Below, piece by piece: positions 1-12,383 of a DNA stretch of 64,000 bases. The notes under the pieces are model-generated. The model was not told the origin of the DNA, made no database searches, and worked only from the letters and a program-made list of their open reading frames with translations. The position numbers and the translations under genes are program-made. Source of the stretch: Escallonia rubra (Eukaryota; Streptophyta; Magnoliopsida; Escalloniales; Escalloniaceae); NCBI GenBank assembly GCA_033065855.1, contig JAVXUO010002668.1, positions 60,959 through 124,958 of the forward strand, given 5' to 3'. Within the stretch, counting starts at the first letter, position 1, and each line of letters begins with the position of its first letter.

Positions 1-2593
1 ATCCCCAATGCTATATGGCCGGCTGCAGTAGACCCGTCTCGCAATATTGCACTTGCCATGCTTTCCATGGCAGTTTTCGCTTCGCCACCCCATAGGATTC
101 GGGTTTCATAATTCAGTTAGGTGTGTGACCATCTCAATGATTTTTTGCTGGATTAGATATCATTGAGGACTAAAATCAATTTGGCAGTTGAAGCATTAAT
201 TAGCGCTCAAAATTAGTAGCTATGAGTGAATCGTGTTGATTGACCTGGCATGCATATGCTTTCCCGTCATGGTTGGATGGGCCACCGGAGCCTGGCCTCC
301 AAAGATCGTGTTGATTACAGGACGATCCTTGGAAAGATTGTCGTTTTGCTTTTTGGGTGTCTGCACGTTGCGGTTAGGACGTCCTCCTTAGCCTTCGACA
401 AAATTCTTGGGGTAGCCCAGCGAGATGAGATTCTCAGTTTCCCACATCGTAAGTAAGGAACATTTCCCTTAGCATAACGGGTCTATATAATAAGTGAATG
501 AATTACAGGGGTTAAGTGATATATACGGGGAACCCTAGGGTTTACAGTGAATGTAATCCATTTGACTTGATAAATCTCACCCTATATGAGTTTAGACCAT
601 ATTATAATAGCAGCTGTTCTTTATGATACAAGTGCTCCTTTAATGATACCCCGTCGATAAGAGCTCTTGGAAAGTCATCAGCCTTGAAGTGTTCGAACAA
701 CAGTCACTAGAATGCTACGTTGTTCTTGACCTTAGGAAAGGATTGCGGTACCTTACACTGTTTTTTAGATCTAGGAGTTCGATACTGTTAATCGTTATTG
801 GAACAAATAAACAACTCTCCGAGAAGGTGTTTTGGGGTTTCGGATTGGGGGGGGGGGGGGGGGGTGCGGGGAATAGGGTTTTTTGGCAAAAAAAATGTGA
901 ATTAAAACTTAACCACAATTACATTGTTCAAACAAAGTATAGAATATGATCTATTTACCTACTAAATAATCACAGCCTTTCCGACGAACAAATTAAGTTA
1001 TCTGCATCTACTCAATCTCATGCAAATGTTATGTGACAAAGTAAAGCATATGGGGTTATTGATACTTGACACAATGATTGAAGTGATTCGGTTTGACCAA
1101 CCCTCCATCCCTTAAAGCCCCTTGGAAGAGCACTAGAATCCACTAACAACAATTTTTTGTGGGTGAATATCAAAGCGCTTGCAATCCTTGGTGGTATTTT
1201 CAACTAATAATAATTGTCGGATTCGCAATGCTCCCTAGACTTGACAATTCCAAGCCTTGTTACAATTACCTTCTACAATGATTAATTATGTATTTTTGAA
1301 ATTTTCTTTGAGGAAATAATTACAAGTAAAGATTTATCTACAGAGAGACGAGAGACTTGAGGAGTTGAAGATTTCCCTCTCGAGTTCTGAGGGTGATGAA
1401 TAAATGCTCTCTCTAAAAATTTGTTGCTCGCATATGATGCTCTCTTTGATGATATGAAAATCAATTAGATTGAGGAGAGATGATTAAAATCTTGAGCAAA
1501 TGTTTTTCTAGTGGCCTAAAATTGTGTTTCCATAAAGTTTGGCATAGCCTTAACTCATTAATACAAGGTGGAAAGCCGAACTAGCCGTTATTGGGTGTCC
1601 AAAGCATGACATCTTGAAAAACTAACTTTATTCATGCTATAGCAGTTGATCAAACGGAGTCAAATATGCGTTTTTAGACCGAAAGCGAACTTTAGGTTGA
1701 CTGAAAATTTTACTTCCGACGAAAACAGTCTTTCAGAAAGTTTGGATTTTGGCACCTTTTTCTGTGTTGAAAAGTTAGTGAATAGATCAATGGAATAATG
1801 GAAAGTTTAGCCCCAAACAAATTTTTGAGGAAATCGAATTAACTCCATGGTTGACTCGTTTGCTGGAAAGCACTTCTATTAGGATAATATTAACTCATGT
1901 GCAAGGCAGAAGTGTCCGATGGTCATTCTAGGCCATGGTCCAAGCATAAAACCTAGACTAGTTGCACTCAAAGCACACATTAGAACACAGTCAACGTGTT
2001 TTTACCATCAAAACAAGATCCAGGCCTTGTTATCCAACAGGTGACCCGTAATTCTGATGTATGTTTGGTTCTTTTCTTGAAGCAAATAAATTACAACAAT
2101 GTTTGTCTACTATATTTCTTGTTGGGTTTAAGAAGCTCCCTTATTCGTCCAATATTCCTTTCCATGCGACACAACTGACATGGCATACGAGCAACTGTTT
2201 TTCAAATGACACACTGCTATGTCCCTGCCTAATGATGCATGGGAGATGAACTGCTTTCTGGGGAGTGATGGTCTAAACTTCTTTCTTATCTGCAAATTGA
2301 TGTTATTTGTTTGTTGATGAGGCAAGACATATCCTGTATCTGGACCAAGTATTTCTTTAATCGAAATGGTAGGTTTACGTGCCGTTAATTTTGATTTTTT
2401 GTTTTTCTATAGTACTCTAAAACTGCAATCAAGGCATTTTCACAATCGCTTGTGTTTGTCAATGTGCATAGTACACTATGGTTGTTACACCTTGTTACGA
2501 ATTCCTTTGATGTTAATACATAGAACTTAAGCTCGCTCTGTTTGGGAAGGCTAAGCTGATGATTTAAATCTTTTCTTAATGCCTGATCTATAG
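1..2593. other. Upstream stretch, no confident gene
   Basis: No domain or repeat family is recognised here. One open stretch at 250-448 ends at a good-looking splice donor (GTAAGTAAG at 449). Because the RING-H2 gene downstream clearly lacks its 5' exons, this could be one of them, but it ends in phase 1 while the exon at 2594 starts in phase 0, so the two cannot be joined directly. The rest is AT-rich with a G homopolymer near 850. The missing 5' exons of the RING gene may lie here unrecognised or beyond the window edge. Confidence 0.3.
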
Positions 2594-5246
2594 GGTTTGG
2601 ATGAGATTCATCGCCAGCCATTGTCTCTTTCAGTTGTGCTCTCACTTCCAGCTCCAGAGTCTGTTGTAGACTCGCTTCCTCTTAAGAATCATGGCAAGTT
2701 AGATCTGGCTGAAAGTGGGCCAAATGACGTGCAACAGTAAGTTTCTCTCACTTATTTGTTGAAGATATGCATGTTTAGTTTGAATCAGTTCGTGCTTATA
2801 CATCTCTTCATGAGAAACAGAAAAAAAAAAAAAAATTGAAAAAAGAAAAAAGGAAGAAGAATCTTAGGAAGGTTTAGTCAATTAACTGTTGAGTAAGGTT
2901 CTGTGTGATGTTTGGCGGATCTCATCATGTTATAGGGTGATTTTATCACGACTAAAGATGAAAGCAAAGGTGATGCATCACATGACCAAGATGAATCAAA
3001 GTAACAAACCAAAGGTTACATGCAAGCAGCTCTAAACATGATAAAGGTTTCAGCCAAGATAAATGATAGTATTAGCCGAAATTGTTTGGTTATAGTCAGC
3101 AATTTGATGCTTCGGAAAGAAGCTAGATGCTAGGACTATGTGGAAACGTGTATAAAAGAATTTCAGATTAATGTATATGTGTTGGAAACATATACAAGTA
3201 GATCCGAGCAGGGATACATGTGCAACAAAATACTTCATTTAACTGTCCAAGGCATCCACTGAATATCAAATGGTCGCGGTGAGATTTAAAGAAAGTCAAG
3301 GACTTCAGACTCCAGTAAATATATAGACATATAGTAATGATGCAAATGCAGTCTACATTATAGGCAGTACAAGCTGTTCATATCTATTTGAACTAATCGC
3401 AGTTGGTGGCCATATTTTTCTGTTTGAGCGAGAAGCCCTTGGTTCAACACCCCTTCCTAACCCTCCCCCCCCCCCCCGCATCCCTTCTCACCCATTTTGT
3501 ATTTTGGAGTTTCTGTGTGGGGTTCTTGTTGGGGGTTGGGGTGATGTTTGGTGGGGGAAGGGAGAGTTTGGTGATTATCCATATTCATGCATCATTGTTA
3601 AGGCACATAGGAATCCTTATGAATCGTATAGAGAAGGAATCTGACCAAAAAGAAGAGAAATAGAAGATGAAAAAAGGGGGCATGCGTGTATCCTGCAATT
3701 AGTTGTCTTTGTTTAAATCTTAATAGATATGTTATCCTAGAGAATTTGCAGATTGCCGAATCTTAGTTATTGTGCAATAAATACGAGTAAAGTGTTTTAC
3801 ATTCTTGTATCTGACCTTTTGGCTTGGCATGCATACTTGGATAATATTACTCCCTCAGTTGGATATTTTGTCCCACAATCCTTTTTGGGAAGTTTTAATG
3901 ATATTGCCCCCTTTTGAAAATTAGCAGCTAACATTAAATGATTTCGTTTTGCCTCTCAAAAGGATGGAGTCAGAAAAAAGAGACCTTTTATGCTTATTAG
4001 TCCAAGTCTGACTGGTACACCACATCACCTCCCCGACCCCACCCCAGACCGGCTATGGTGGCCGGCAAGCCTCAGGCAGATCTCGACTGAAGTTAAGATT
4101 ACATGTTACATGAGTTTGAGAAAGTGATCACTGATCACCGAGTGAGAAAGCAAAGTTGGTCCCTGACTGCGCTGGTATCTTATTCAATCATCACTGTCTA
4201 GATCCTACAATGTCCAAGGGGTTTGTGGTGGCACTCCTTCCACGGCATGGTCATCCCTGCACTTTAACACCTGCGGCTTCAACTTCGAGGTTATATACAG
4301 AACAGTCAAAACGATCTGGTCTGAGTCTGACTCATGCAGCTGATTGGCCAACGAATTGGGTGAAAGCACAAGAATCAGGAAACGCCCGATCTTTGGAAAC
4401 TTAGGGCGAACAGGACAGCAGATGGTTAAAAAGAGACCCGTTCACATAAATCCTAAACCTAGAGAGAAGGTTAACTATGTTAAAAAGAAAACAGAATCGA
4501 CAAACCTACCTATAAAATGTGTTCTGCTGCTTCAATGAACCCACTTCCTTCCATCTAAACCCTCAATTTGTCACATGGTAATAAAACCCAAGTTTATATA
4601 CGAGAAAGAAATGGGGAATTTTGCAAAAGAGGTGTAGTGGAAGCAAGAAGCAAGAAACAAGAGCATGAAAATGACTTCGGGTACCTCTTTTGCCCTTCTC
4701 GTGCATTTACCAGTTCTGATGAGATGCACCGTGTGGTGTTTCTGTATCGTTTGTCGTTTGATGGCAATTATATATATGGTTCAAAGGGTTGTTTCGGAAA
4801 GTTAGAATTGCCCCTAAAGATGTAAATTTTAAAACTGGGTCAAATATAATGAAATGGAGGGAGTACTTTTGTTGTATAATGATACAGCATTCTACTGCTA
4901 ACTTTTGAGTAATTCTCCTACTGGGCATAGCTGCTAAAGGGGGTCAATTATTCTGTATTTTTATGTCATACCTCAAAGCTTGTCCCTTTGCAGGTGTTAC
5001 ATATGTTTGGTAGAGTACGAGGAAGGTGATGAATTAAGAGTTCTGCCTTGCCACCACGAATATCACGTGTCATGCGTTGATAAGTGGCTTAAAGAAATAA
5101 AGGGGTATACCACTCGCCCTTCTCTTATTCCTTTTCTTTAAAAATGTAATGATGTTACTGACACTTCCTTTCTTGCTCCTTTGCTGGTGCTTTACAGTGT
5201 TTGCCCAGTTTGCAGATGCAATGTTCGTGAAGGTGCTGACTGCTGA
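2594..5246 (+). CDS. RING-H2 E3 ubiquitin ligase, C-terminal three exons
   Basis: This is a probable RING-type E3, which would recruit an E2 enzyme to ubiquitinate a substrate. Three exons fit GT-AG rules: 2594-2736, 4994-5104 and 5198-5246, ending in TGA. Joined, they read through a linker ([12 protein letters not shown], then PESVVDSLP) into the RING: CYIC, then CHHEYHVSC, then CPVCR. The spacing C-x2-C, C-x-H, H-x2-C, C-x2-C is a complete RING-H2. The pattern of an LDEIHRQ linker plus a terminal RING of the [12 protein letters not shown] type is familiar from plant RING proteins of several hundred residues, so the N-terminal part is missing. Intron 1 is about 2.26 kb and carries a transposon-like insertion. 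The tail is short, about 8 residues after the last RING cysteine pair. No 5' exon or promoter could be assigned. The RING identification is firm; the substrate is unknown. Confidence 0.85.
3850..4863. mobile_element. Stowaway/Tc1-mariner-like non-autonomous element in RING intron
   Basis: The left end reads CTCCCTCAGTTGGATATTTT. The right end, in reverse complement, reads CTCCCTCCATTTCATTATAT. Both are flanked by TA, the expected target duplication of Tc1/mariner elements. The CTCCCTC terminus is typical of plant Stowaway elements, but about 1 kb is long for a MITE and only the outer 8-20 bp match well, so this may be a larger deletion derivative or a composite. No transposase reading frame is seen inside. 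It lies within intron 1 of the RING-H2 gene. Confidence 0.45.
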
Positions 5247-6992
5247 CCTGGGTTCTTTCTCAAACTAGAGCTCCCATCTCAGTAAGCCATCTGTATGTAA
5301 ATATACATGTTTATATGTCTATAGGATGATTTATTGAGAAATGGGATTCCTTACTTTGTATATATATCTTGTTCCCGTTTTCGATATCTTTTAGCCTGTA
5401 AAAAGCTCTACAACCTGCTCCTGGAAAGTTACCTATCAAAAAAAAAAAAGATAAAAGATCTCCATAACCTGCAGTTTGGGTTTTTTGTTTTCTAGATATG
5501 TCTTTGCTAATATGACACCTCTATTTTGGTCTTTCGGTATCAGTCTAATATGATGAACAGGATTGGGGAGTGCAACTATTGCTACTGCCAAAATCCTTGC
5601 ATTCTGCCCCACCACCACCAGAAAGTTAAAAATAGAAGAATAGAGGAAAGGAAATATATGAGTTAAGATTGAGTTGTTTTCATCAGATACATACGCAGAC
5701 CTATAGACCATTTTACGGCAAACAGTCGTGTTGATGGACAGATAACGGGTCTCTGGTTTTGACAGAACTGTTGGACATGGTCCAGCTGTCGGTCCTTTCT
5801 GTGCGCATGAATCGATCGAACAGATAAGTGCAACTGCATAACTGACAAAAATATCATATGCGTTACACAGAATTATGACGAAAGTAAGTTATACATGTTA
5901 CGTATCAAGAAAGAAGAAAATCCTCTAAGAAAACGTCTTCTAGGTGCATTTTATGTAGGGTTTTGAGTTCTTTCCTGGGGATTCTAAGCTTATGTTACGG
6001 CCATACTCAGGTTAACATGGCATGTTTTGTGTGTGTGCTGGTACTTGGCACATGCTGGTAACTACTTTCCAGGTGAAAACGGAACTGCTTCCTGGAGAGC
6101 CATGTTTGTCCTAGATATTGGGCTGCATGCGTGTATTAGAGTTGTATGGGATGAAAACCTCATACAGGATCTTGTCTTTGTCCATGTAAACCTTAATATA
6201 TTCAGACTCTTTGCTTGGGTCATGAGATTGCAAAATTACATGCTAATGAAAAATAGCTAATGCCCTTTAAAGAGAACAAAATAGAACAAAACAAAACGAA
6301 AACAAAACTTTGAGCCAAACATAGGTGTATGATGAAAAGGTTTTGCTTACCATCATATTTTGGGGTATGTTGACATCATGTAATCTGAAGAGCTCCCAGT
6401 CCCGGAGTTTGATAAAATGCTTGGGATGGGTTGGTTTAGCTTACGGCAATATTTCTTGTTATTAATTAGATTTCAAGTAGATGTAGCATGCGGGGGGAGG
6501 GGGAGATAGCCTCACATTTTCTTTTCCCATCATTTGGCTTCTTGTTATTTCAAAATTTCCAGCTATTAGTGTTATTTCAAAATTTCCCACATTTATGAGT
6601 ATTTTTTTTTCTATATTACTCTCTCTGTTTCACTGGATTTTTCACTTTCGACTTTCGGCAAATTTCTAGCATAGATTTAGCATATGTACGCATTTGATAA
6701 ACATATTTAGTACATGATTTCTACCCTAGCTTCATTTGCTAAATAGTAAATACTATTGTTATTGGAGTACAGTTACATGTTTACATGGTACCAGATATAT
6801 CTTAGTAATTGCCAATAATTCGAAGGAGAAAATTGAATGGAATAAAAGTAGTATTATCCTGGTTCTATGTTGACGAAATTCCTACCATATAGCATTCGGT
6901 GGTAGTTCGATTTATGGTCCAGCGGTGATCCATCGACAGTCGCCTCCTTGTATAACACAAGGATAAATAAGCAGAATATATCAATACTTACT
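5247..6992. other. 3' flank and intergenic, nothing recognised
   Basis: AT-rich sequence after the RING stop codon, presumably its 3' UTR followed by intergenic DNA. No convincing ORF, RNA gene or repeat structure was found. A short CTCTCTCTGTTTC motif near 6620 hints at another Stowaway-like end, but I found no convincing partner. Confidence 0.4.
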
Positions 6993-7000
6993 CTTCTTGG

Positions 7001-8368
7001 TAGCGCTGTAAATGAACCGAGCTGTTCATGAACAGCTCGCCGTTCGTTCTTCTAAAAGCTCGTTCATGTACGTTCATTTGCTTAACGTACCGAATGTTTA
7101 TTAAACGAGCCGAGCATGAACATTCACAATGGTTAGTGAATATGTTCACGAACAACTTTGTGTATATGTATAACATATTTCTCTAATGCAGTTTACATGT
7201 CTAAATACAACTTATAATTTAAACTTGAACTATAAGGTCATTTGATCCCACTTAACTCAAAGAGAATCCAACTACGCTAACGGTCAAACAGCCCAATAGT
7301 CTAACTACACTTACAGACGAACTACACTAAAAGCCCAGCAGCCCAAAAACAACCTAAACATCCTAGAGTGCTTATCTTTTATCCTTGTTAGAATGTCAAT
7401 CGGAAATCTCATGAGACACGCCTCTGTACACTTGAACCGTGCATTGACCATTTTCTTCAAGAATTTTCAAGGCTTCATCTTCTCATATGTAGCTACTCTC
7501 CTTTAGGTAGTCATTCGGGTCAGAGAAGGGAAAACCATCCCACAGACTTAAGATTAGAATTTTCTGATACAAAACTAGTAGCGCTTTACACGAGTCTTGA
7601 AACAGCCCTAATGAGTGATTCAAACTAACTACTAGAACTTTAAACAACCAAGACGGAACAGTTACACTAAACGAGAAAAGGTGAATCTTTATGCCAGCAG
7701 AGCCCAAGAAACAACCTAAACATCCTAGAGTGCTTATCGATTGTTATCCTTGTTAGAATGTCAATCGGAAATCTCATGAGACACGCCTCTGTACACTTGA
7801 ACCGTGAATCCTAAACTCTGACAACATAATTTACTAGATCAAAGAATTTTCAAGGCTTCATCTTCTCATATGTAGACCCAAGCCTCTGTATCTTCTCTCC
7901 TTTCATCTCCAGAGAACCAAAATGATGTAGATCACGTGACTCTACGTCAATTGCTTCTTCCTCTACATGGCATCGCCTCAGAGACGATGAAATGCAAGTT
8001 TGATTTCTTTTCACTTACAGAGTTACTCCAGTCATTTTCTTCTAGGTATGTTTTATTTTAGACGATTTAGTGAAGTTAATAACTTGACTAATTGATGGAG
8101 TATCAATTATGGGATTTGTGCAAAATTGGGGATTTACAGAGAGATTGAACACGAAGTCGCCGAGCTTTTGAGGTCATGTTTTGCTCGTATAGTTAGACAA
8201 GTCGAACGAGCCGAGCGCTAATTTGATGGAAACGAACTCGAGCTGAGTTCAAACATTATCCTTTGGCTCTTAGACGAACTCGAGCCGAGTTAGAACATGC
8301 CAAAACTTAAACGAACCAAGCTCGAACACCGGCAAGTTCGGCTCGAACTCAGTTCGTATACAACCCTA
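7001..8368. mobile_element. Non-autonomous hAT element
   Basis: The left end TAGCGCTGTAAATGAAC pairs with the reverse complement of the right end, TAGGGTTGTATACGAAC (13 of 17 identical). The flanks CTTCTTGG (6993-7000) and CTTCTCGG (8369-8376) agree at 7 of 8 positions, as expected for an 8-bp hAT duplication that has since acquired one change. Both subterminal regions are filled with GAGCTCG / CGAGCCGAGC-type repeats in opposite orientations, a common hallmark of plant hAT termini and the probable transposase-binding region. No transposase ORF is present, so it would need a relative to move it. The inner part contains a direct duplication. Confidence 0.85.
7347..7880. repeat. Direct duplication inside the hAT element
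   Basis: A block beginning CAACCTAAACATCCTAGAGT occurs near 7347 and again near 7713, each continuing for about 95 bp. It is followed in each copy by a second shared block, TTTTCAAGGCTTCATCTTCT, at about 7463 and 7851. The offset is about 365-390 bp, so a segment was duplicated within the element. A few substitutions and small indels separate the copies. Confidence 0.8.
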
Positions 8369-8376
8369 CTTCTCGG

Positions 8377-9862
8377 AACGAATTGAACTCTACTGAAAAG
8401 GTGAATCTTTATGCTTTTTGCTGGAGCATTAGGTGAGAGCTCAAGTTCGGAATCATGACTCTCTTAAAACCACGCTGAAGTAAAGAATGTGGGATGTTAT
8501 TCTAGATCTTATGAACATGCTCCCTTTTTTTTTTTGATTGATTATAGAATAGTTACTGGGCATATCGATTATGTAGGGATGGTCATGAAGGAAGATGTTG
8601 CGGAATTAGGGAGGAAAAAAAAATAAAACCATCATAGGCACACATTAAAACACAAACTGTACAGTGTAAACGTCATTAGAAGAAGCCTAGTTAGGGCAAT
8701 ATGTTTGTGCCCCGAATATTAGTGACGTTCTTCTGGGGCGGACGTAGGATTATGTATTGTGTGGGCAGGTAGGGGGATGTTCTTTGTGGAGCTTTCGACC
8801 TAAATATTTGATAATAATACACAACATTTGTTAATTTGTGTAGCTTTGGAAAACGGGTTTTTGGAATCGAACCAAGAAAGTTAGGTTCCAAAAATCACGT
8901 TTCTAACGAAAATCTAAAAAAGAAAAAAATTTGCATAATTGGAAAATTCGTGTTTCGAAACTACATGTTCTCAGAAATACCACTTTGATCTGTCATGTCT
9001 TTCAAACTAACACAACTTTTGAATATAAATGCAATTTATGGATAAGTAACTTAATAAGCTACATGAATCCTAAACTCTTAATTTTATACCAGAAAATGAA
9101 TTCATATTCTAAGTTGTAGTATTTTTCGAAAAGAAAGTATTCGAATGAAATATAGGATTGGCTTGTAAAACAACTTGTTTATAGATCCAGTAATCGTACC
9201 TGATAGTGTTGTACCTGATAGTGCATTATTTTAATGAATATATCCTAGGTGGGGATTGCAAATTATTTTGTACGAGTCTCTCTTTTTGATAAAGAAGTGG
9301 TTCTTGTAAGTATTAATGGAGGCTATCCAAACAATAGGGTTTATCGCAATCATCCCTCTTAATATGCTGTTACCGTTAGTCCTTCTAGACCAGCTTTATC
9401 TCCTATTTTAGTTTTTAGCATGACAGTTATAGTCATGACTTATTATGTATAGCCTGGGGGCTAGACTGTAAAATTTTATTTATCTTTAAATGCAATTCTC
9501 TTTTCTACCAAAAAAAAAAAAAAACACGCGCATGCCGAATGTACTCTTGGGCATTTAATGGCCAATATAATGTAATCATAAGTTCTACAACCGAGCAAAC
9601 AGTCATAATGGACAATTTTCTCAACATAGTAAGTAGATAACATACTGGAAAAAAGCTCAATATAGTAAGCAAATAATTTTTTTTCTTTGAAAGGTTAAGA
9701 ACCCTATTATTAAGATGAACATCATAAACTGATAAAAGTCACACCATGCCCAGAAAGGCAAGCAACAACTCACGGATGAGATCCCTATCTGATAGGAATA
9801 ACAATAAAAGAAAAGCCGACAACAATATCAATAAATAAACCAAACTATAATAGCTAGAAAAT

Positions 9863-9865
<3 letters not shown>
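8377..9865. other. Intergenic, nothing recognised
   Basis: AT-rich sequence with poly-A/T tracts (about 8526 and 9510). The reading frames are short and carry no recognisable domain. An 18-20 bp piece around 8395 (AAAAGGTGAATCTTTATGC) also occurs inside the neighbouring hAT element near 7676. Confidence 0.4.

Positions 9866-9927
<62 letters not shown>
9866..9927. repeat. (TA)n microsatellite
   Basis: About 30 uninterrupted TA units. It abuts the left end of a short MULE-type inverted-repeat element. Similar TA tracts border several other elements in the window. Confidence 0.95.
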
Positions 9928-9929
<2 letters not shown>

Positions 9930-10129
9930 ATAGCGCTAGCAAGTTGCTAGCGCTGTTTGGCCGTCCGCTACATAATGTAGCGGTCGATAATTTACTGTCC
10001 GCAATGTAGCGGACGGTGAAAAAATTCGCTGTTGTGGCGCGCGATCTGACCGTCCATTCTCGCCCGTGGACGGCCAGATCGCACTAGCAACTTGGGTTAA
10101 GTTGCTAGCGCTATCATTTTATCATCTCC
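9928..10129. mobile_element. MULE-related MITE between TA tracts
   Basis: A 200-bp fold-back unit with (TA)n on both sides. It has TGATAGCGCTAGCAA near the left and TTGCTAGCGCTATCA near the right, plus an internal palindrome CCGCTACATAATGTAGCGG. Read in reverse complement it shares with the TIR of the large MULE at 41083 the block GCGATCTG, then two CGTCCA-type arms, then CAGATCGCGC. It is therefore probably a miniature derivative of the same or a related MULE family. No coding potential. Confidence 0.7.

Positions 10130-10157
<28 letters not shown>
10130..10157. repeat. (TA)n microsatellite
   Basis: TA repeat between two MULE-related elements. Confidence 0.9.
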
Positions 10158-10160
<3 letters not shown>

Positions 10161-11357
10161 GAGAGCTTAGCAATATTTTCCACATATGCCCCTACAAATT
10201 GTCTACTTCTTCTGTCTTCATAGAATTGTCTTTCTTCTCTCCGTCTCTTGCACTTTCTCTCTTTTTCCCCTCCATACCCATCGATGCCGCCACCGAGGCC
10301 ATCGCCCAGGCTACCACCATTCCACTGCCACCCCCGAGATCGTGTGATCTGACGGCAGCAATGGGATGATGATGGTGCAGTAGCTGGCGATACATTTGGT
10401 GGTGGTAGGAGGCAATGGTGCTCAACAAATCCAACGGCTAGGGTGGTGTTACTCAATGATTTCACGGTTAAGATGGTGCTCAGCGATTCGACAGTGAAAT
10501 GGGTTATGGTATCTAGCAGTGGTTGATAAGATGTGAGGGGCGGCAATGCTCGACCATTTCACGACAATGGGTATGATGGTAGTGGTGGTGCGTGAATAAT
10601 GGTGGTAGTGACAGTGGTGGTGGTGGTTATGCATTTTGGATGCTTTAGTTGCGTGATGGTGGTACTGAGGGCGGTGGCGGTGTGACGATAATAACGATTC
10701 AACGACAATGCTTATAACGGTGAGGGGTAGTGGTGCTGGGAAATTCCACGACAATAGGTATGATGGTGGTGGTGGTGGGTGCATGATGGTGGTAGACAGT
10801 GGTCGTGATTGTGCGCGCGTATATGATGGGGGTACTAACGGCGGTGTCGGTATGATGCCGGTAGCACTTCCTAGGTTTATTCTAATTTGCATGCATTTTT
10901 ATTAAATTGTGATTCCTGGAATTGATACAAAATAAGACATTTTTCGAGTGGCAATGCCGGCGAAGGAAGGAGGTTGCATAGATGGTTGTGGGTGAAATAG
11001 GCTGATGGAGACGGTGGTGAGATTGGTGGCCGATGGTGGTGCTTGTGGGGGGTTTGGCGGCAGTTGACGGCCAGGTGTGTTTGGCGGCTATCAACAATTC
11101 AGGTGGATTCGGGATTGGGTTATGTTGGTGTTGGAGTTCATGGTTGTAAGAGAAGTTGGAGATTGAGATAGAGGGATAGAGAGAGCGACAATTGTGTCCA
11201 AAGTGTCATATTCACTGACCGCTCCACTTAGGGCAGTTAGATGGGGTGATTGACAAAAAAAAATAAAATCTCAGCCGTCCACAATCACACATAGACAGTA
11301 GGATGACAGTAGGAGAAATAAGGTTTTCTCCATCGGTAGATAGGGATCTGCCCCCAC
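10158..11357. mobile_element. Probable MULE-related non-autonomous element
   Basis: It lies between TA microsatellites (10130-10157 and about 11358-11375). In reverse complement its right end (GGGGGCAGATCC ... ACCGATGGAGAAA ... ATTTCTC) is clearly related to the left end of the MULE at 52746 (GGGAGCCGATCC ... ACCGGTGGAGAAA ... ATTTCTC). The left end (GAGGAGAGCTTAGC) is not an obvious match, so the other boundary is uncertain. The interior is full of GGTGGT/GATGGTGG-rich sequence, which creates spurious His/Ser/Pro-rich reading frames. I do not regard these as genes. Confidence 0.5.
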
Positions 11358-11629
11358 ATATATATATATATATACATACATACATATACTTGTAAGATTT
11401 CCTAGCTTTGGGTTCAAGCTTTCCCAGTCCCTTCTCAGGCCAGAAGACACAGAGCCCATGGGAAAATATCCATCACATGGTCCAGGGTGGAGAAGTGGGA
11501 TCCATAAATCAGGGTCATCGATGACTCTATTTCCCTCTGTTATCGAATGGACTAATACGAAAGAGGGAATAGCATGAGTGCGTGTGTGTCTATATATATA
11601 TTCGTTAATATTTATTTAATTTCAAAATA
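11358..11629. other. Short spacer with TA tracts
   Basis: Contains TA/TACA microsatellite (about 11358-11390 and 11590-11600) and unremarkable sequence between the MULE-type end and the truncated 3' end of the next retrotransposon. I did not find the missing 3' LTR here. Confidence 0.4.
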
Positions 11630-12383
11630 GCCTTATTCGAACCCTTCGATTGTAGTGCCGCGCAACCCTCTGTTTTGTTGAAATCACTCGATCTAGGGCT
11701 TGGGCGCATACATCGTCTAATAGGTCTAGATTTCCTTGACGGTCCGCCTCATTCTCTGCTTCCGAAAATTGTAACACTCGAACTGTGGGAAGACCTACTT
11801 CCGCTGGTAGCAGTGCCTCTGTCCCAAAACACAATAGAAATGAGGTCTCTCATATTACAGAATAGGGTGTCGTGCGGTATGCCCAGAGTACTTTGGGGAG
11901 TTCGTCTACCCATGCTCTCTTAGCTTCGTCCAGCTTTCTATTTAAACATTGAAGGATAGAGCGATTCATATTTTCTGTTTGCCCATTTGATTGGGGATGA
12001 GCAACTGATGTGAAACGGAGGTTGATGGAGAGGCCTTCACAAAAATTTCGAAAGTTGGAATTGCTTCCCATTATCGGTGATCAGAACCTTGGGAACCCCA
12101 AAGCGGCAAACGACATGGTAGCTAATGGTTCAGCCTCAGTCCACTTCGTGAAATAGTCGATGGCGACTATCACAAAACGTCGTTGACCCGTAGCCATCGG
12201 GAACGGGCCCAAAATGTCCATTCCCCACATCGCGAATAGAATTGGGGAAGTCAAGATGTTAAGTGGAATCGCCGGCGTGTGTGAGAGGGGCAAATTTTTG
12301 GCATTGGTCGCACCTTCTCGTGAAGTTAATTGCGTCCTTCTGCATTCCGGGCCAGTAGTAACCTTGCCTCAAGATCTCGTGTG
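11622..12383 (-). pseudogene. Integrase fragment of Tat-like element
   Basis: Two to three broken reading frames together show an integrase core: GMDILGPFP and AIDYFTKWTEAEP (first catalytic Asp region), then HPQSNGQTENMNR (catalytic Glu region), then ALLPAEVGLP and QRVARHYNRRVR of the C-terminal part. The central Asp motif falls at a frame break near 12075. The sequence ends abruptly after NRRVR, which marks the truncation. Integrase would insert the cDNA into the genome; this copy cannot work. Confidence 0.8.

Noticed and set aside
250..456. Possible upstream exon of the RING gene
   Set aside because: It has a good donor, but its phase does not fit the next known exon and no domain is recognised; kept only as a remark.
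6600..6770. Possible small Stowaway element
   Set aside because: Only one end resembles CTCCCTC; no convincing inverted partner.
10097..10892. His/Ser/Pro-rich frames of about 150 residues
   Set aside because: GGTGGT-type low-complexity DNA in a non-coding element; frames open on both strands.
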